From assembly GCA_024364805.1 (NCBI GenBank), contig CM044525.1:24441163-24465960 (forward strand): a DNA stretch of 24,798 nucleotides, read 5' to 3'. Below the pieces are notes generated by a model, which saw only the letters and a program-made list of their open reading frames with translations, searched no databases and was not told the DNA's origin. Below, piece after piece: positions 1 through 8,360 of the stretch; position 1 is the stretch's first letter, and each line of letters begins with the position of its first letter. The DNA comes from Euprymna scolopes (Eukaryota > Mollusca > Cephalopoda > Sepiida > Sepiolidae). Position numbers and translations under genes: made by a program.

Positions 1-30
<30 letters not shown>
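1..30. repeat. (TG)n microsatellite
   Basis: Uninterrupted TG dinucleotide run that begins at or before the window edge, so its full length is unknown. It lies just upstream of a LINE 3' end. Confidence 0.97.
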
Positions 31-35
<5 letters not shown>

Positions 36-205
36 TCATTCATGTAAACAAACTCTTATTAAGCAGCCTTCTTAAATAATCAATTTTTCTACCAGTTACA
101 ACCATCATTACAAATTCTTTCTGTGTCTTACTGGCTACTTATCCAATCCAATAACCCTTATCCTTGAGTGGTCTTTGGACCTTGATAAGTGTTGACTTGT
201 TTTTA
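31..205 (+). mobile_element. LINE family A, 3' UTR end (5'-truncated)
   Basis: The segment at 151-195 matches two other places in the window: 22267-22312 on the plus strand and 20956-21000 on the minus strand. The shared core reads AACCCTTATCCTTGAGTGG, then a short inverted repeat, then CTTGATAAGTG. In the 22 kb copy this core follows a LINE ORF2 C-terminal reading frame, which identifies it as the 3' terminus of the same family. No coding part survives here. The outer limits are approximate because the sequence before 150 is only weakly similar to the other 3' UTRs. A short A-rich run follows at 201-210. Confidence 0.7.
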
Positions 206-253
206 AAAAAATGTCTCAAGTCAGTTTATCTTCATGACTTGTTTGGCCATATT

Positions 254-1030
254 CATTTGATGAACCCATATTTATCTTTGATGAAAGTCTCAAGGCGACT
301 TTGAAACTAATGATAGGCTTTTGTCATTGTCTCTGGACTTAAAAACTCTGGAAAGATCTTGGCCTTTAACTTGTCTTTTGTGTTTCAACTGGATCTATTC
401 ATCTCTCATTCCATCACATCCCACACAAAAACGGTGAAATCAAGCGAGTTGGAAGGTAGATGCTCAGTGAAGTGTGGTCAACAAAATTCTCTGATACCAG
501 GCCCTGGTTGTCTGATTGGTATAGCACAACATTGAGTCTTGCTGTCATATCTATGGTCCACCTGCAGTTAACTGGTCTATCCAAGGTTTCACTACTTCAT
601 TTGGGGTGCAGATGTAACCATCGATGTTCAGAAAAGATGTGGAGTGGCATGTTGTCACCTTCACTGCTGATGACACCAAAGACCATGGTTGTTTCTGGAA
701 ATTTTCCATGACTCTAAGTACCTTTTGTATGAGGCAGATTACCAGCCGTTCTGGGAGTTTATCTTCTGGTTTTGAAAAAGGTTTTTTACTTCAGAAGAAC
801 CAATGGGTGTTTAAACTTATTGATCAGCTATTTTGCTTGCTTCAGTCACTTTAAACAGAAATTGTTATTTTCTCATCTTGGATGATATGTCATAGATATT
901 TTTATGCACAACTGGTTTAACGAGCTTTTCATCTACACTTTTTTTTGCAAACGCATTTATCAACTTGCTGGTCTCATTGTTGATGATGTCCTGAACTTCA
1001 GTGACAAACTCTAGTGTCTCAACATTTAAA
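254..1030 (-). pseudogene. Decayed mariner (Tc1/mariner) transposase
   Basis: Read on the minus strand, several pieces match a mariner-type transposase in order, though in different frames. Near 1025-870 there is an N-terminal part (ETLEFVTEVQDIINNE, then KPVVHKNIYDISSKMRK), resembling the helix-turn-helix region. Around 690-560 lies MVFGVISSEGDNMPLHIF followed by VKPWIDQLTAGG, matching the VMVFGVVSS...MPPHFF...VKPWI block. Around 530-440 comes the region of the second catalytic Asp (YQSDNQG, expected QQDSAPAH) and then SLDFTVFVWDVME, matching PLDYYVWGVVE with the third Asp. The C-terminus reads KAYHXFQSRLETFIKDKYGF and ends at a stop at 254-256. Several stops and frame changes are present and the first catalytic DEK motif is unrecognisable, so this is a dead plain DNA transposon. 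Terminal inverted repeats were not found. The plus-strand frames at 460-854 are shadows of it. Confidence 0.8.
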
Positions 1031-1275
1031 AAAACGAAATAATAAATAAATCCCTAATTTACTGAAAAAGCATCTTTCATTTCTATTGCTGTTTCCTCCA
1101 AGCAAGACAAATACCTATATGTTGATTCATAGATTTGGCAATCATTTCCAAGGATTCTTCAAGAAAAAATGAATTGATCATATTAACACTTTTTACGATA
1201 CATGGTTCCATCTCCGTCCAACTATCCTAACCAACTTCTCTATCTTTAAACCCTTAAGTTATCCTAAAAGAAATT

Positions 1276-1440
1276 ATAAATTTTTATTATATATATACTA
1301 TATTATTATATATACCAGAACCGCGTCAATCCAGTCCAAAACAGACATCAGATATCAAAAAACAGACTTCTGTGGTAGAGGCTTTCAGTAGAGATCAAAC
1401 CCAGGTGTCTTGTGATATTCACCTCTATAATTGTATTGCA
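1276..1440 (-). mobile_element. Probable tRNA-derived SINE with (TA)n tail
   Basis: On the minus strand a Pol III B-box-like motif, GGGTTTGATCTC, lies at about 1387-1398. It follows a tRNA-like stretch (GAATATCACAAGACACCTGG). Downstream there is about 80 bp of body ending GACGCGGTTCTGGTA, and then a (TA)-rich tail at 1276-1312. A head with a B box, a unique body and a simple-repeat tail is the usual tRNA-SINE layout. The A box is weak, no target-site duplication was confirmed, and no second copy is present in the window, so the call is moderate. Confidence 0.4.
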
Positions 1441-1845
1441 GTTCTTGCATGTTGAAAAGAACCATCATCTCATGTTGTTCTTCTAAACCTGTTTGTTTAT
1501 GTTGTATTTACGCTCTCCATCTTCATGCATACTTAACAAATGCAGTTCACATTCCATGATCTTTCCTCACTCAGATGTTAAAACTACCTAGAAAGAAGAT
1601 CTTATTGGCTTTATAGATGGAGATTAGCTTTGGGGAGTATGAAATACTCTCTTAGTTGCCATTATTCCCAGATCCATTCAGATCCAGATTGGTAGTACCT
1701 GTTAGGGTTCTATCAGTAGGTGAAATAGAAAGTATCATTTTCACAATGTTAATTTAAAAAGATATGTGTCTACAAAACAAAGTTATCTACAAGCATAACA
1801 TACAACATAAAAAAATAATTTAAAATATTCATAGCTTTTTAAGCT
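1440..1845. other. No gene seen; AT-rich unique-looking sequence
   Basis: No open reading frame of note, no terminal repeats and no match to other parts of this window were recognised here. Confidence 0.5.
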
Positions 1846-1921
1846 TTGTTTTTAATAAAATGACTGCGTTTGACATTGAATACTCTGAAAAGGGTTGATA
1901 GGCTATGAAACAAAATCAACA
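1846..1921 (+). repeat. Repeat family R1, partial copy
   Basis: ATGACTGCGTTTGACATTGA, then TGAAAAGGGTTGATAGGCTATGAAACAAAA (described, not a motif of known function) aligns with units at 4980-5050, 5108-5178 and 15408-15472. The recurring pattern is a ttactggatttggca-like stretch, then GTTGATATGCCATGAAACAA. The class of this repeat is unknown. Confidence 0.55.
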
Positions 1922-2198
1922 TCATCCGCCATAGTTGTTATTGGTTATCAGTATGGAAAATCAGTTGTAAATGTTTGTCGATCTCTTATTGGAGGTTGGC
2001 CGGAAGAGAACCGTTAGTTTCACCTCTCATCACTTGTGTCCAATCTTGTATTTTAAATGTTGTTCTCTACAAAAAGTTCCAATGTCTGTCACATTGGTAA
2101 GGCTGTAATCGAGATGCAAGCAGAGGTTTTGTTGATGAGTTTGATTTGCATTTATCCTTTCCTGTTTTCTTAGTGTTAATCGCTTTCCAAGACATGTA

Positions 2199-2391
2199 GC
2201 CATAATTAAGGCTAGGACGACAGAATATTCTTTTCATTATTTTGACTCTGCAGTATATATCCGTTGATATTGTATATGTGTTTATATAGAGTGATGTGCC
2301 TTCTGGTTAATTAACCGTGTTGGTGTCAAATATATACTCTAGAATGAAAACAATGAAAAGAATATTCTGTTGTCCTAGTCGTAGCCATAAC
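2199..2391. mobile_element. hAT-type MITE, copy 1 (177 bp plus 8-bp TSD)
   Basis: Terminal inverted repeats begin TAAGGCTAGGACGACAGAAT at 2207 and close with the complement of TACGACTAGGACAACAGAAT at 2383. The flanking 8-mers are GCCATAAT (2199-2206) and GCCATAAC (2384-2391), a near-perfect target-site duplication. The interior (GAATATTCTTTTCATTATTTTG, then CCGTTGATATTGTATATGTG and GTGATGTG) matches copies at 7277 and 16880. An 8-bp TSD and a 5' end fitting YARNG are hallmarks of the hAT superfamily. There is no coding capacity; an autonomous hAT must have moved it. A plus-strand frame starting at 2317 runs out of this element and is spurious. Confidence 0.8.
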
Positions 2392-2704
2392 CAATATCAA
2401 AAGAGGATTGGATACACCTGGGATTTCCTTCCTAAATCCAACTGTAGACTGTTTTCCCTCTCTCTCATACGCTTTCCCATCTCTCTGTTGCCACTAATAT
2501 TTTTGAATGTCTCAAGAGTGTTCTTTTATCGTTTATGGATTTTTAATTGTCCCACTTTGATCTTTAAAACCCAACAGGTACCCCCTTAGATTTTTTAAAT
2601 TTTTGAATCATCTTTAAATAATATAAATATACTAAAGTCATAAACATATTTTGTCCCTTTATTTCTTACATATGAGTCGCTGCTTTGTGTACTTTAATAT
2701 AGCA

Positions 2705-2925
2705 TGAGTTCTTGCTAGATCACCAAAGTTAAGCGACGTGGAACCTGGCCATTACTAGGTGGGTGACCATTTGGGATTGTTAGTAACTGTATGTCATTTT
2801 CCCACAACCGGGATATATATATGTAACTAGGAACTGTTTGTAAATTCCATATTCCTTTTAAATTTATGCATTTGGAGAAAGCTGACATAGCTCACCTAGA
2901 GCTAATACCACACTAGGTATTACTA
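2705..2925 (+). mobile_element. 5S rRNA-derived SINE-like element, copy 1
   Basis: The stretch at about 2710-2785 aligns with the second half of animal 5S rRNA. It shows GATCACCAAAGTTAAGCGAC (5S: GATCACCGAAGTTAAGCAAC), a GGCC-TTACT-GGTGGGTGACC block (5S: AGTACTTGGATGGGTGACC) and then TTGGGA. The internal promoter region of 5S is therefore largely retained. About 130 bp of non-5S sequence follows, including GTAACTAGGAACTGTTTG, ATTCCATATTCC, GGAGAAAGC and CACCTAGAGCTAATAC. A similar tail follows the second 5S-like copy at 7471. A shared non-5S body argues for a 5S-headed SINE (SINE3 type) rather than two random 5S pseudogenes. Confidence 0.65.
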
Positions 2926-2929
2926 GTTG

Positions 2930-3290
2930 TTTTGTTTTTGTTTTTATGTCATTTAGTGTAGTTTTATATGTTTTTAAGTTAATAATAAACAATTATAGAG
3001 GTTCAGAAATTGAGGAAAAAATCATCTGAATTTTACCAAAAAATTTTATTTCCATAGTTTGAAAAACATTAAAATTGTTACTTTGAATAACTAAATTGAC
3101 CTTTTCTGCAAAATATTCTGATCAGATTATAGAAACATGAATGTCTGGTAGACAGTGTTGTTAAGTAACAAATATCCCAAAATTGCGATTTTTTAAAAAA
3201 TTCTAGTTTTCCTAGTAAAACTTAGATTTTTGCAATTTAAAACAAAAAAAATAATTCTGCTTGTGAATCTTTTTTTGTGCCTTAGATTAA
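2930..3290. other. No gene seen; AT-rich spacer
   Basis: Low-complexity A/T runs only, between the 5S-like element and the Helentron-like pair. No coding frame or repeat match was recognised. Confidence 0.5.
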
Positions 3291-3728
3291 TCTATAATAT
3301 AAATCTCACCTGTGTGTTAAAATGTATGTAATGTATGTATGTATGTATGTCTGCTTAAAACTTTTGACAAATTTTCATGAGATCAGTATCGTTTTGAAGC
3401 TCGATCCTTCGAACGACAAATATCAAAAAATTGGCTAAAAACATTAATTCCTTCACCCCCAACGGGGCACTTTTCTACAAGGAGGGATGGGTTTTTTTTT
3501 TCGTCAATATTTTCGAAAGTCATCTCCTCTTCTTGATTGTCTAGCCTTAATTTAAACCTTCGTCACTTCCAGTTTGGCGATGGGCACAACAGCAAACACA
3601 TCACATTTTTTTTTTTTCCCTCATTCTTTTCCTCCTTTGTGGTACAAATTTGAGCCTGTCTGCTACCACTTTTTTTTGCTCGACACACACCTCCAAACAC
3701 CCATGCAATGCCAGGCACCAAGGCTAGT
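3291..3728 (+). mobile_element. Helitron/Helentron-like non-autonomous element A1
   Basis: Starts TCTATAATATAAATC and then has a (TGTA)n-rich block (3321-3352) typical of the 5' part of these elements. It ends CCAGGCACCAAGGCTAGT at 3728. Its interior matches the minus-strand element at 20079-20588: CAGTATCGTTTTGAAGCTCG, CGACAAATATCAAAAAATTGG, TTAATTCCTTCACCC and TCTAGCCTTAATTT all have counterparts there. The 3' part contains TTTGAGCCTGTCTGC, which recurs in every member. No coding capacity is present. No flanking duplication is expected, since Helitron-type insertion makes none. Element A2 abuts it directly. Confidence 0.7.
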
Positions 3729-4410
3729 CTATATATATATATATATATAAGGCAAAAGTGGCACGTGCGTTTTTGTATGTCCGTGAAAGGTTTGGAGTGG
3801 GGCGGGGGGGGGGTTACTATTTTTTTTAGAACTTTTTATATACTCCCTAGATCATAATATCTACGATTTGCGAACGGACGTTGTCTCTACATTTATTTTG
3901 ATTGACTTTTATAAAATTTCCTCTATTCTGTCCGTCCTTTCGCGTGTTTGCTCGTCTTTTTCGTATAAATAAAGCTAAACTAATCAAAAGCAACTCGACT
4001 TGCCTGGCTTTCGTGGCTGAGGCGTCTTGAAGGCAATCAGCTTTGATCAATGTGAGGAAAATCCTTCATATCAAACAATTGCTATTCATTTGGAGAGCTC
4101 CCCCTTCTTGGGGAAAGCTGACTTTCCCCAACATCGTGGGAAAGCAAAATATGGCAGAAACTGGCCTGCAGCCAACCTTCATTTCTGCGGCTGCGTGATT
4201 CTTAACTTATTCAATTCAAGTCAACTTTTTAATCGTTAATTTTGAACGCTTTTCACTTCCTCTCGCATCGTAGCAGTAAAATCTAAGTTTTTCTTTCACT
4301 TTCTTCTTTTCTGCCTTCGCGTCACGGGTTCCAGCCTGTCTGCCTACCTCCACTTTTATCCTCCCCCCTCCCAAACAAACACCCAGGCAACGCCGGGCAC
4401 TCCTGCTAGT
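3728..4410 (+). mobile_element. Helentron-like non-autonomous element A2 with private interior
   Basis: Begins TCTATATATATATATATA at the last base of A1, then AAGGCAAAAGTGGCACGTGC. It ends GGCAACGCCGGGCACTCCTGCTAGT-like at 4386-4410. The last ~200 bp (TTAATTTTGAACGC, CACTTCC, TCACGGGTTCCAGCCTGTC) follow the family pattern. The middle, about 3840-4200, has no counterpart in A1, in the copy at 20079 or in the copy at 23692. Small overlapping open frames there (4027-4239 plus, 3847-4050 minus) show no recognised domain. A perfect 10-bp stem with a 4-nt loop lies at 4108-4131. Confidence 0.7.
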
Positions 4411-4825
4411 TTAATATAAATGATTTTAATGTTTCAGGAAATTCAGCTAGTGGATTCTGAGATATTAGAAGGTCTCAGTCTCAAACATCCAGAATTTCAA
4501 AATTTCCCATTTCATGAAATGCCCATAAGATCTGTTTAGAAAAACCAAATGAACTGAAATTTTCAGGAATGACCTAACTTGTAAATCCAAAGAAGTAACA
4601 AAAATTTGAAAACAAAAAGAGAACCTTTTAGGCAGACCCTTGTTGAATTTTTCAGGAATAACCCGTATGCATTCAAATTGTAAAAACGAAATACTAAATA
4701 TTTCATTGTAAATTGATACTTTAATTTGCTAACTCACTAAACTTGAGATTTGTTTTTTTTTGTTGTTGTTTTTAAATTTAAACTTACAATATTTATCTTT
4801 GTTTAAAGTTTGTATTTTATATTTA
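4411..4825. other. No gene seen; AT-rich spacer
   Basis: A/T-rich sequence with scattered short runs. No repeat relationship to the rest of the window was found. Confidence 0.5.
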
Positions 4826-5180
4826 CTGGTGCTACCAGATTAGGCTGGCTTTCTGACTTAAAATACACCAAACATTGATATTTGTTTTGTTTTTTTTTTC
4901 TTCCAACCTCAATCATGTTCTGTAAACCCAAAAAGGCAAAACAATTTTTCTAAATAATAATTTAGAACATAACATTTTTGTTTTCCAAGATGACTGAATT
5001 CGACATGAAATAACTCGAAAAAAGTTGATATGCCATGAAACAAAATAACCAAACTAAACTCTATGAACAAATACTTGAAGATATAAAGAACTTGATGCAT
5101 ACAAACTTTTTCAAAAATTACTGGATTTGGCGTTAAAAAACATGAAATGGGTTGATTATGCCACAAAACAAAACAATAAT
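4826..5180. repeat. Repeat family R1, long copy with internal duplication
   Basis: GGTGCTACCAGATTAGGCTG and TTTCTGACTTAAAA at the left, and AAATACTTGAAGATATAAAG with TTACTGGATTTGGCGTTAAA at the right, match the copy at 15268-15475 in the same order. The right-hand unit occurs twice, at 4980-5050 and 5108-5178. The minus-strand frames here and at 15287-15487 look alike (both contain PNPVI) only because the DNA is repeated. The class is unknown. It is followed within 10 bp by Helentron-like element E. Confidence 0.6.
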
Positions 5181-5189
5181 ATCTCTATT

Positions 5190-5985
5190 TCTACTATTAT
5201 ACAAAAGGAACTTTGTGTATGTGAGTTCGTTCCCCATGGACTCGTAAACGGCTGGGACGATTTTTATGAAATTTTACATGAAGATACTTTATCTGTCTTG
5301 CAGTGTTTTTAGATAGGTTTTATATTGGAATGTCTTCGATAAGTATCGATAATCAAAATAATCTGATGAAAAGAAGGAACAGGTGATTTTGATTAAAGTT
5401 AATACCTTTATACAGCCTAACATAACACGTGCATTTGAGAAGTTTTATTACCACACAAGTAGACAGGCTCAAGATAAATAAATCAACAATTGAAATAACA
5501 GGGATGCATTCGAAATAAATGTTTCTGTTTAAAACACAATTGCACCATGATACTTGATTTTTGCATTTTAAACTTAAATTCAAGCCATTAACACAACACA
5601 AGCAGTAAGGCCTAGCATATAAAATCAATAGTAGATTTTTTGATATGTCAGAGGTACGTTTGAAATGAATGCTTCTGTTTAGAGCACAATTGAATCATGA
5701 TAGTTGCCTTTTGCATTTTAAACTTTAATTCAAGCGATTATATATGAAAAATAATTTTTAAAATGTGCAATGTAGACTACAATGTAATGTGGACTGTCAC
5801 TGTTGGGAGGCATGTGAAGCTTCCTTCTGATGCATTGTAATGGGTCCTCAACTAGATCAGGCATTCAATTGATTTGTTTGAAAAATGAGCGATTTTACCC
5901 ATGTCAGTGACAATAAAAATATGGGAGTGTGAAACATTCATTGATCATCATTCAATCCAGGGCAACGTCAGGTCTCCCTGCTAGT
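5190..5985 (+). mobile_element. Helentron-like non-autonomous family E, copy 1
   Basis: Starts TCTACTATTATACAAAAGGA followed by CTTTGTGTATGTGAGTTCG and CGGCTGGGACGATTTTTATG. It ends TTCAATCCAGGGCAACGTC then AGGTCTCCCTGCTAGT. The element at 22931-23570 is the same family on the opposite strand and matches along its whole length, including ATAAGTATCGATAATC, CAGCCTAACAT, TGACAATAAAAATATGGGA and CATTCATTGATC. Copy 1 is about 156 bp longer because a 150-bp internal unit is duplicated (about 5440-5590 and 5591-5740). No coding capacity. The start and end motifs resemble those of elements A1, A2 and C, but the interior is unrelated. Confidence 0.75.
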
Positions 5986-6039
5986 ATTTTATCTGTTAAA
6001 GAATCGTTTGATTTTGACAGTTTGTAAATTTTTAATTAA

Positions 6040-6260
6040 TATTTTTTTTTCAGTTGAATTTGACTTTTGTATTTATTTGCTTCCCCACCAAAGCAAATTA
6101 GGCACAAGGCCGTTTTTAATGTGAGGTAAAAACCAGCTCCCTTAAAAGTAGGCAAAAAGGGGGCACTCTGGTTACCAAAAATAATAATTGTCCCAGTATG
6201 GAGGGTTTCTCCTCCGTTGACTGGAACAACTTTAGCTTTAAATAGTGAACCTTTTTGTGT
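6040..6260 (+). repeat. Repeat family R2, copy 1
   Basis: TTGCTTCCCCACCAAAGC, TTAGGCACAAGGCCG and TTTTTAATGTGAGGTAAAAA, then GGGGGCACTCTGGTTA, match 8368-8540 in the same order. A minus-strand partial copy lies at 10204-10275. Short complementary C/G blocks (CCCCAC and GTGGGG in the 8.4 kb copy) could pair. Two minus-strand frames across 6036-6445 overlap this repeat and show no known domain. Class unknown. Confidence 0.55.
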
Positions 6261-6910
6261 TCCCATTGTCTCAGACCGAGGCAAGTAACATGCTGACATC
6301 GTGAATAAGTACACATTTTAATCAAGAAAATATAAATCAAACTACTTGTCGTCAGAATTAAAATTTTAAGTTGAAAATTGAAAACCAAGCTATTTAAAAA
6401 GTAATACGATATCTTTTTCATATCGGTATGAGTTTCGTGAAGCACAAAAAATTATCAATGACTAACAAAATTACCTGACGTAGTCCAGGTGTAAGAATAA
6501 CACGAAATAAGAGTCCAAATTGTAACATAGCCAATTAAAATTAGACATTCATTTTAGTGCTTAAGAAATAGATGCGTAAACAGTTTAGTTGTGATTTGTT
6601 TTCTCCCTACTGGACGTAAAGGAAAGAAGAAAAAAAAAATCTCTTCAATAAAATTTTTTTTTTTTTTAAATGTTCAGTATAGTTTAAAAGTGAATTATCT
6701 CCCTTATTTAATTGTTATAAAATCAGATCAGTTTTAAGTTGAAAACAAAAAATGTTGCTATAAATAATGCTAATGAGTTATATTTGTATTGGATGAGAAA
6801 AGCAAACGGGCATTATTTGTCTTTTATCTAATATGTAAAGTTGCACATGCATTTCTCTGTGTGTTATAAATAGGTATTTTTTTAATCAGATGTTAATTTC
6901 AACATTTTTT
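6260..6910. other. No gene seen; AT-rich sequence
   Basis: No domain-bearing frame, terminal repeat or internal match was recognised. Poly-A and poly-T runs occur near 6630-6670. Confidence 0.5.
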
Positions 6911-6911
6911 T

Positions 6912-6960
<49 letters not shown>
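6912..6960. repeat. (GT)n(AT)n compound microsatellite
   Basis: A TG run changes directly into an AT run of over 30 bases. Compound TG/TA tracts of this kind recur in the window. Confidence 0.95.
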
Positions 6961-6966
<6 letters not shown>

Positions 6967-7207
6967 GCATTTGACTGTAACGTCACGGGTTTTCAGTAAT
7001 CATTACAATTGCGTAATAGGTATCCAATGAGATGAGTTATTTACCCATAGTTACTTTTTTTTTTTTTTTACTTTATTGAGCTTTTTAATCATATTTATGG
7101 TTTTAATTATATTTTATCATTAATAGACAATAATTTTTATTCTACAATGTTTATTTACTTTTGTTGTGTAGATTAATTATTTGTTCACTAATGTACAATT
7201 ATGCTGA

Positions 7208-7208
<1 letters not shown>

Positions 7209-7248
<40 letters not shown>
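7209..7248. repeat. (TA)n microsatellite
   Basis: Uninterrupted TA run of about 40 bases, followed by a short TG stretch and then the second hAT MITE. Confidence 0.95.
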
Positions 7249-7250
<2 letters not shown>

Positions 7251-7268
7251 CTGTGTGTGTGCTTAAAC

Positions 7269-7452
7269 ATAATCATTAGGGCTGTGACATGACAGCATAT
7301 TCTTTTCATTGTTTTGACTCTTGAGTATATGTCCGTTAATATCTTATATGTTTTTATATAGACTGATGTGGTTCTCGTTTGATTGAGTGTGTCTTACTGT
7401 GTCAGATATATAGTGGAGTCAAAAGAATTGTTGTCATAGCCCTAATAATCAT
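7269..7452. mobile_element. hAT-type MITE, copy 2 (168 bp plus 8-bp TSD)
   Basis: Element 7277-7444 begins TAGGGCTGTGACATGACAG and closes with the complement of TAGGGCTATGACAACAATTC. It is bounded by a perfect 8-bp duplication, ATAATCAT, at 7269-7276 and 7445-7452. The interior shares GAGTATATGTCCGTTAATAT and CTTATATGTTTTTATATAG with copy 3. TSD length and the YARNG-type end support hAT. No coding frame is present. Confidence 0.85.
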
Positions 7453-7464
7453 ATTGACACACCT

Positions 7465-7690
7465 TTTCTCATCATTAGATCACTGAATTTAAGCAACATT
7501 GAGTGTGGCCAGTACTAAATAGGTGACCATTTGATAATGTCGCATGCTATATGTGGGAGGACATCAACACCTCCCTACAAGCAACTCCAAAAATTATGCA
7601 ACTGAGAACTGCTTTTGAATTTGATATTCCCTAGAAATTCTTCCGCTTCGGGGAAGCCATTTCAATCTGCCTAGAGTTAATGTTACATGA
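7465..7690 (+). mobile_element. 5S rRNA-derived SINE-like element, copy 2
   Basis: ATTAGATCACTGAATTTAAG, then CAACATTGAGTGTGGCCAGT, ACTAAATAGGTGACC and ATTTGATAATG align with the second half of 5S rRNA, with more changes than copy 1. The following body (GCAACTGAGAACTGC, GATATTCCCT, GGGGAAGCC, CTGCCTAGAGTTAATG) parallels the body after the 5S part at 2705-2925. It begins 13 bp after the right TSD of the hAT MITE copy 2. A poly-T-rich stretch follows. Confidence 0.65.
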
Positions 7691-8185
7691 AATTTTTGAT
7701 TTAATAGACAATTTTTTTTATTTATTTTTTTTTTTTATTGTTGCTGGTTTTATATACAAATGTTGATTATTTCGAAAAAATTTTTTTGCTGAATAGCAAA
7801 GCAAGTATTCATTTATGTGTCTGCATTTGGCTATCAATTCTTGTTTTTTATTTAATAAATTAATATGTTTTTTTAAAGTTTATGATTTGATATTTTTCCT
7901 TTAAACATAATTTACAGCTTCTACTCTTTATATTGCAAGGACTAATTCTAAGATAACCTAATTGATATTAGAGCCTTTTCTTTCTTGTTGTTCTCATATA
8001 TATATTTAGACAAGTTTTCTATTTATTCACTCCTGAATGCCATGTGATGATTATATCTACATTTGAAATTACTTTTCAGAACCTCTATGTATACATTAGG
8101 TTCATTTTTTATATTATGTATTGTTGCGTTGTTAAAAATTATTGGGCAATTATTTTTTATTTTACACAAGTTCGTATTTTTATGT
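7690..8185. other. No gene seen; AT-rich sequence
   Basis: T-rich and A-rich low-complexity DNA without a recognisable repeat or coding signal. Confidence 0.5.
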
Positions 8186-8360
8186 TTTTGAATTTTTGAG
8201 ATGAGGATTGATTATTCACATTATTTTGATCCTTTGAATTACTGCTTTCATTTTAAGTCTCATTTTCACGTCGATGTAACCTCCGACCTTCTTCAGGTGC
8301 ATCTTGTTGAATTCGGATATGTTTCTGTCAAACTATGGAATTTAGATGGAATTTCAAATC
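8186..8360 (+). repeat. Repeat family R3, copy 1
   Basis: TTTTTGAGATGAGGATTGAT, TCATTTTCACGTCGATGTAA, CCTCCGACCTTCTTCAGGTG, TTGTTGAATTCGG and AACTATGGAATTT align with the reverse complement of 14815-14990 and, more weakly, with 14075-14185. The plus-strand frame at 8201-8425 lies across this repeat and the next and encodes no known domain. Class unknown. Confidence 0.55.

Noticed and set aside
460-854. Plus-strand coding frames
   Set aside because: They lie over the minus-strand mariner transposase remnant, whose blocks match a known protein; the plus frames match nothing.
2705-2790. Functional 5S rRNA gene
   Set aside because: Only the second half of 5S aligns, with many changes, and no proper 5' half or T-run terminator follows. 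A related copy at 7465 shares a non-5S tail.
4909-5166. Conserved minus-strand peptide shared with 15287-15487 (both contain PNPVI)
   Set aside because: The similarity follows the DNA repeat R1; frame lengths and ends differ, and nothing suggests selection on the protein.
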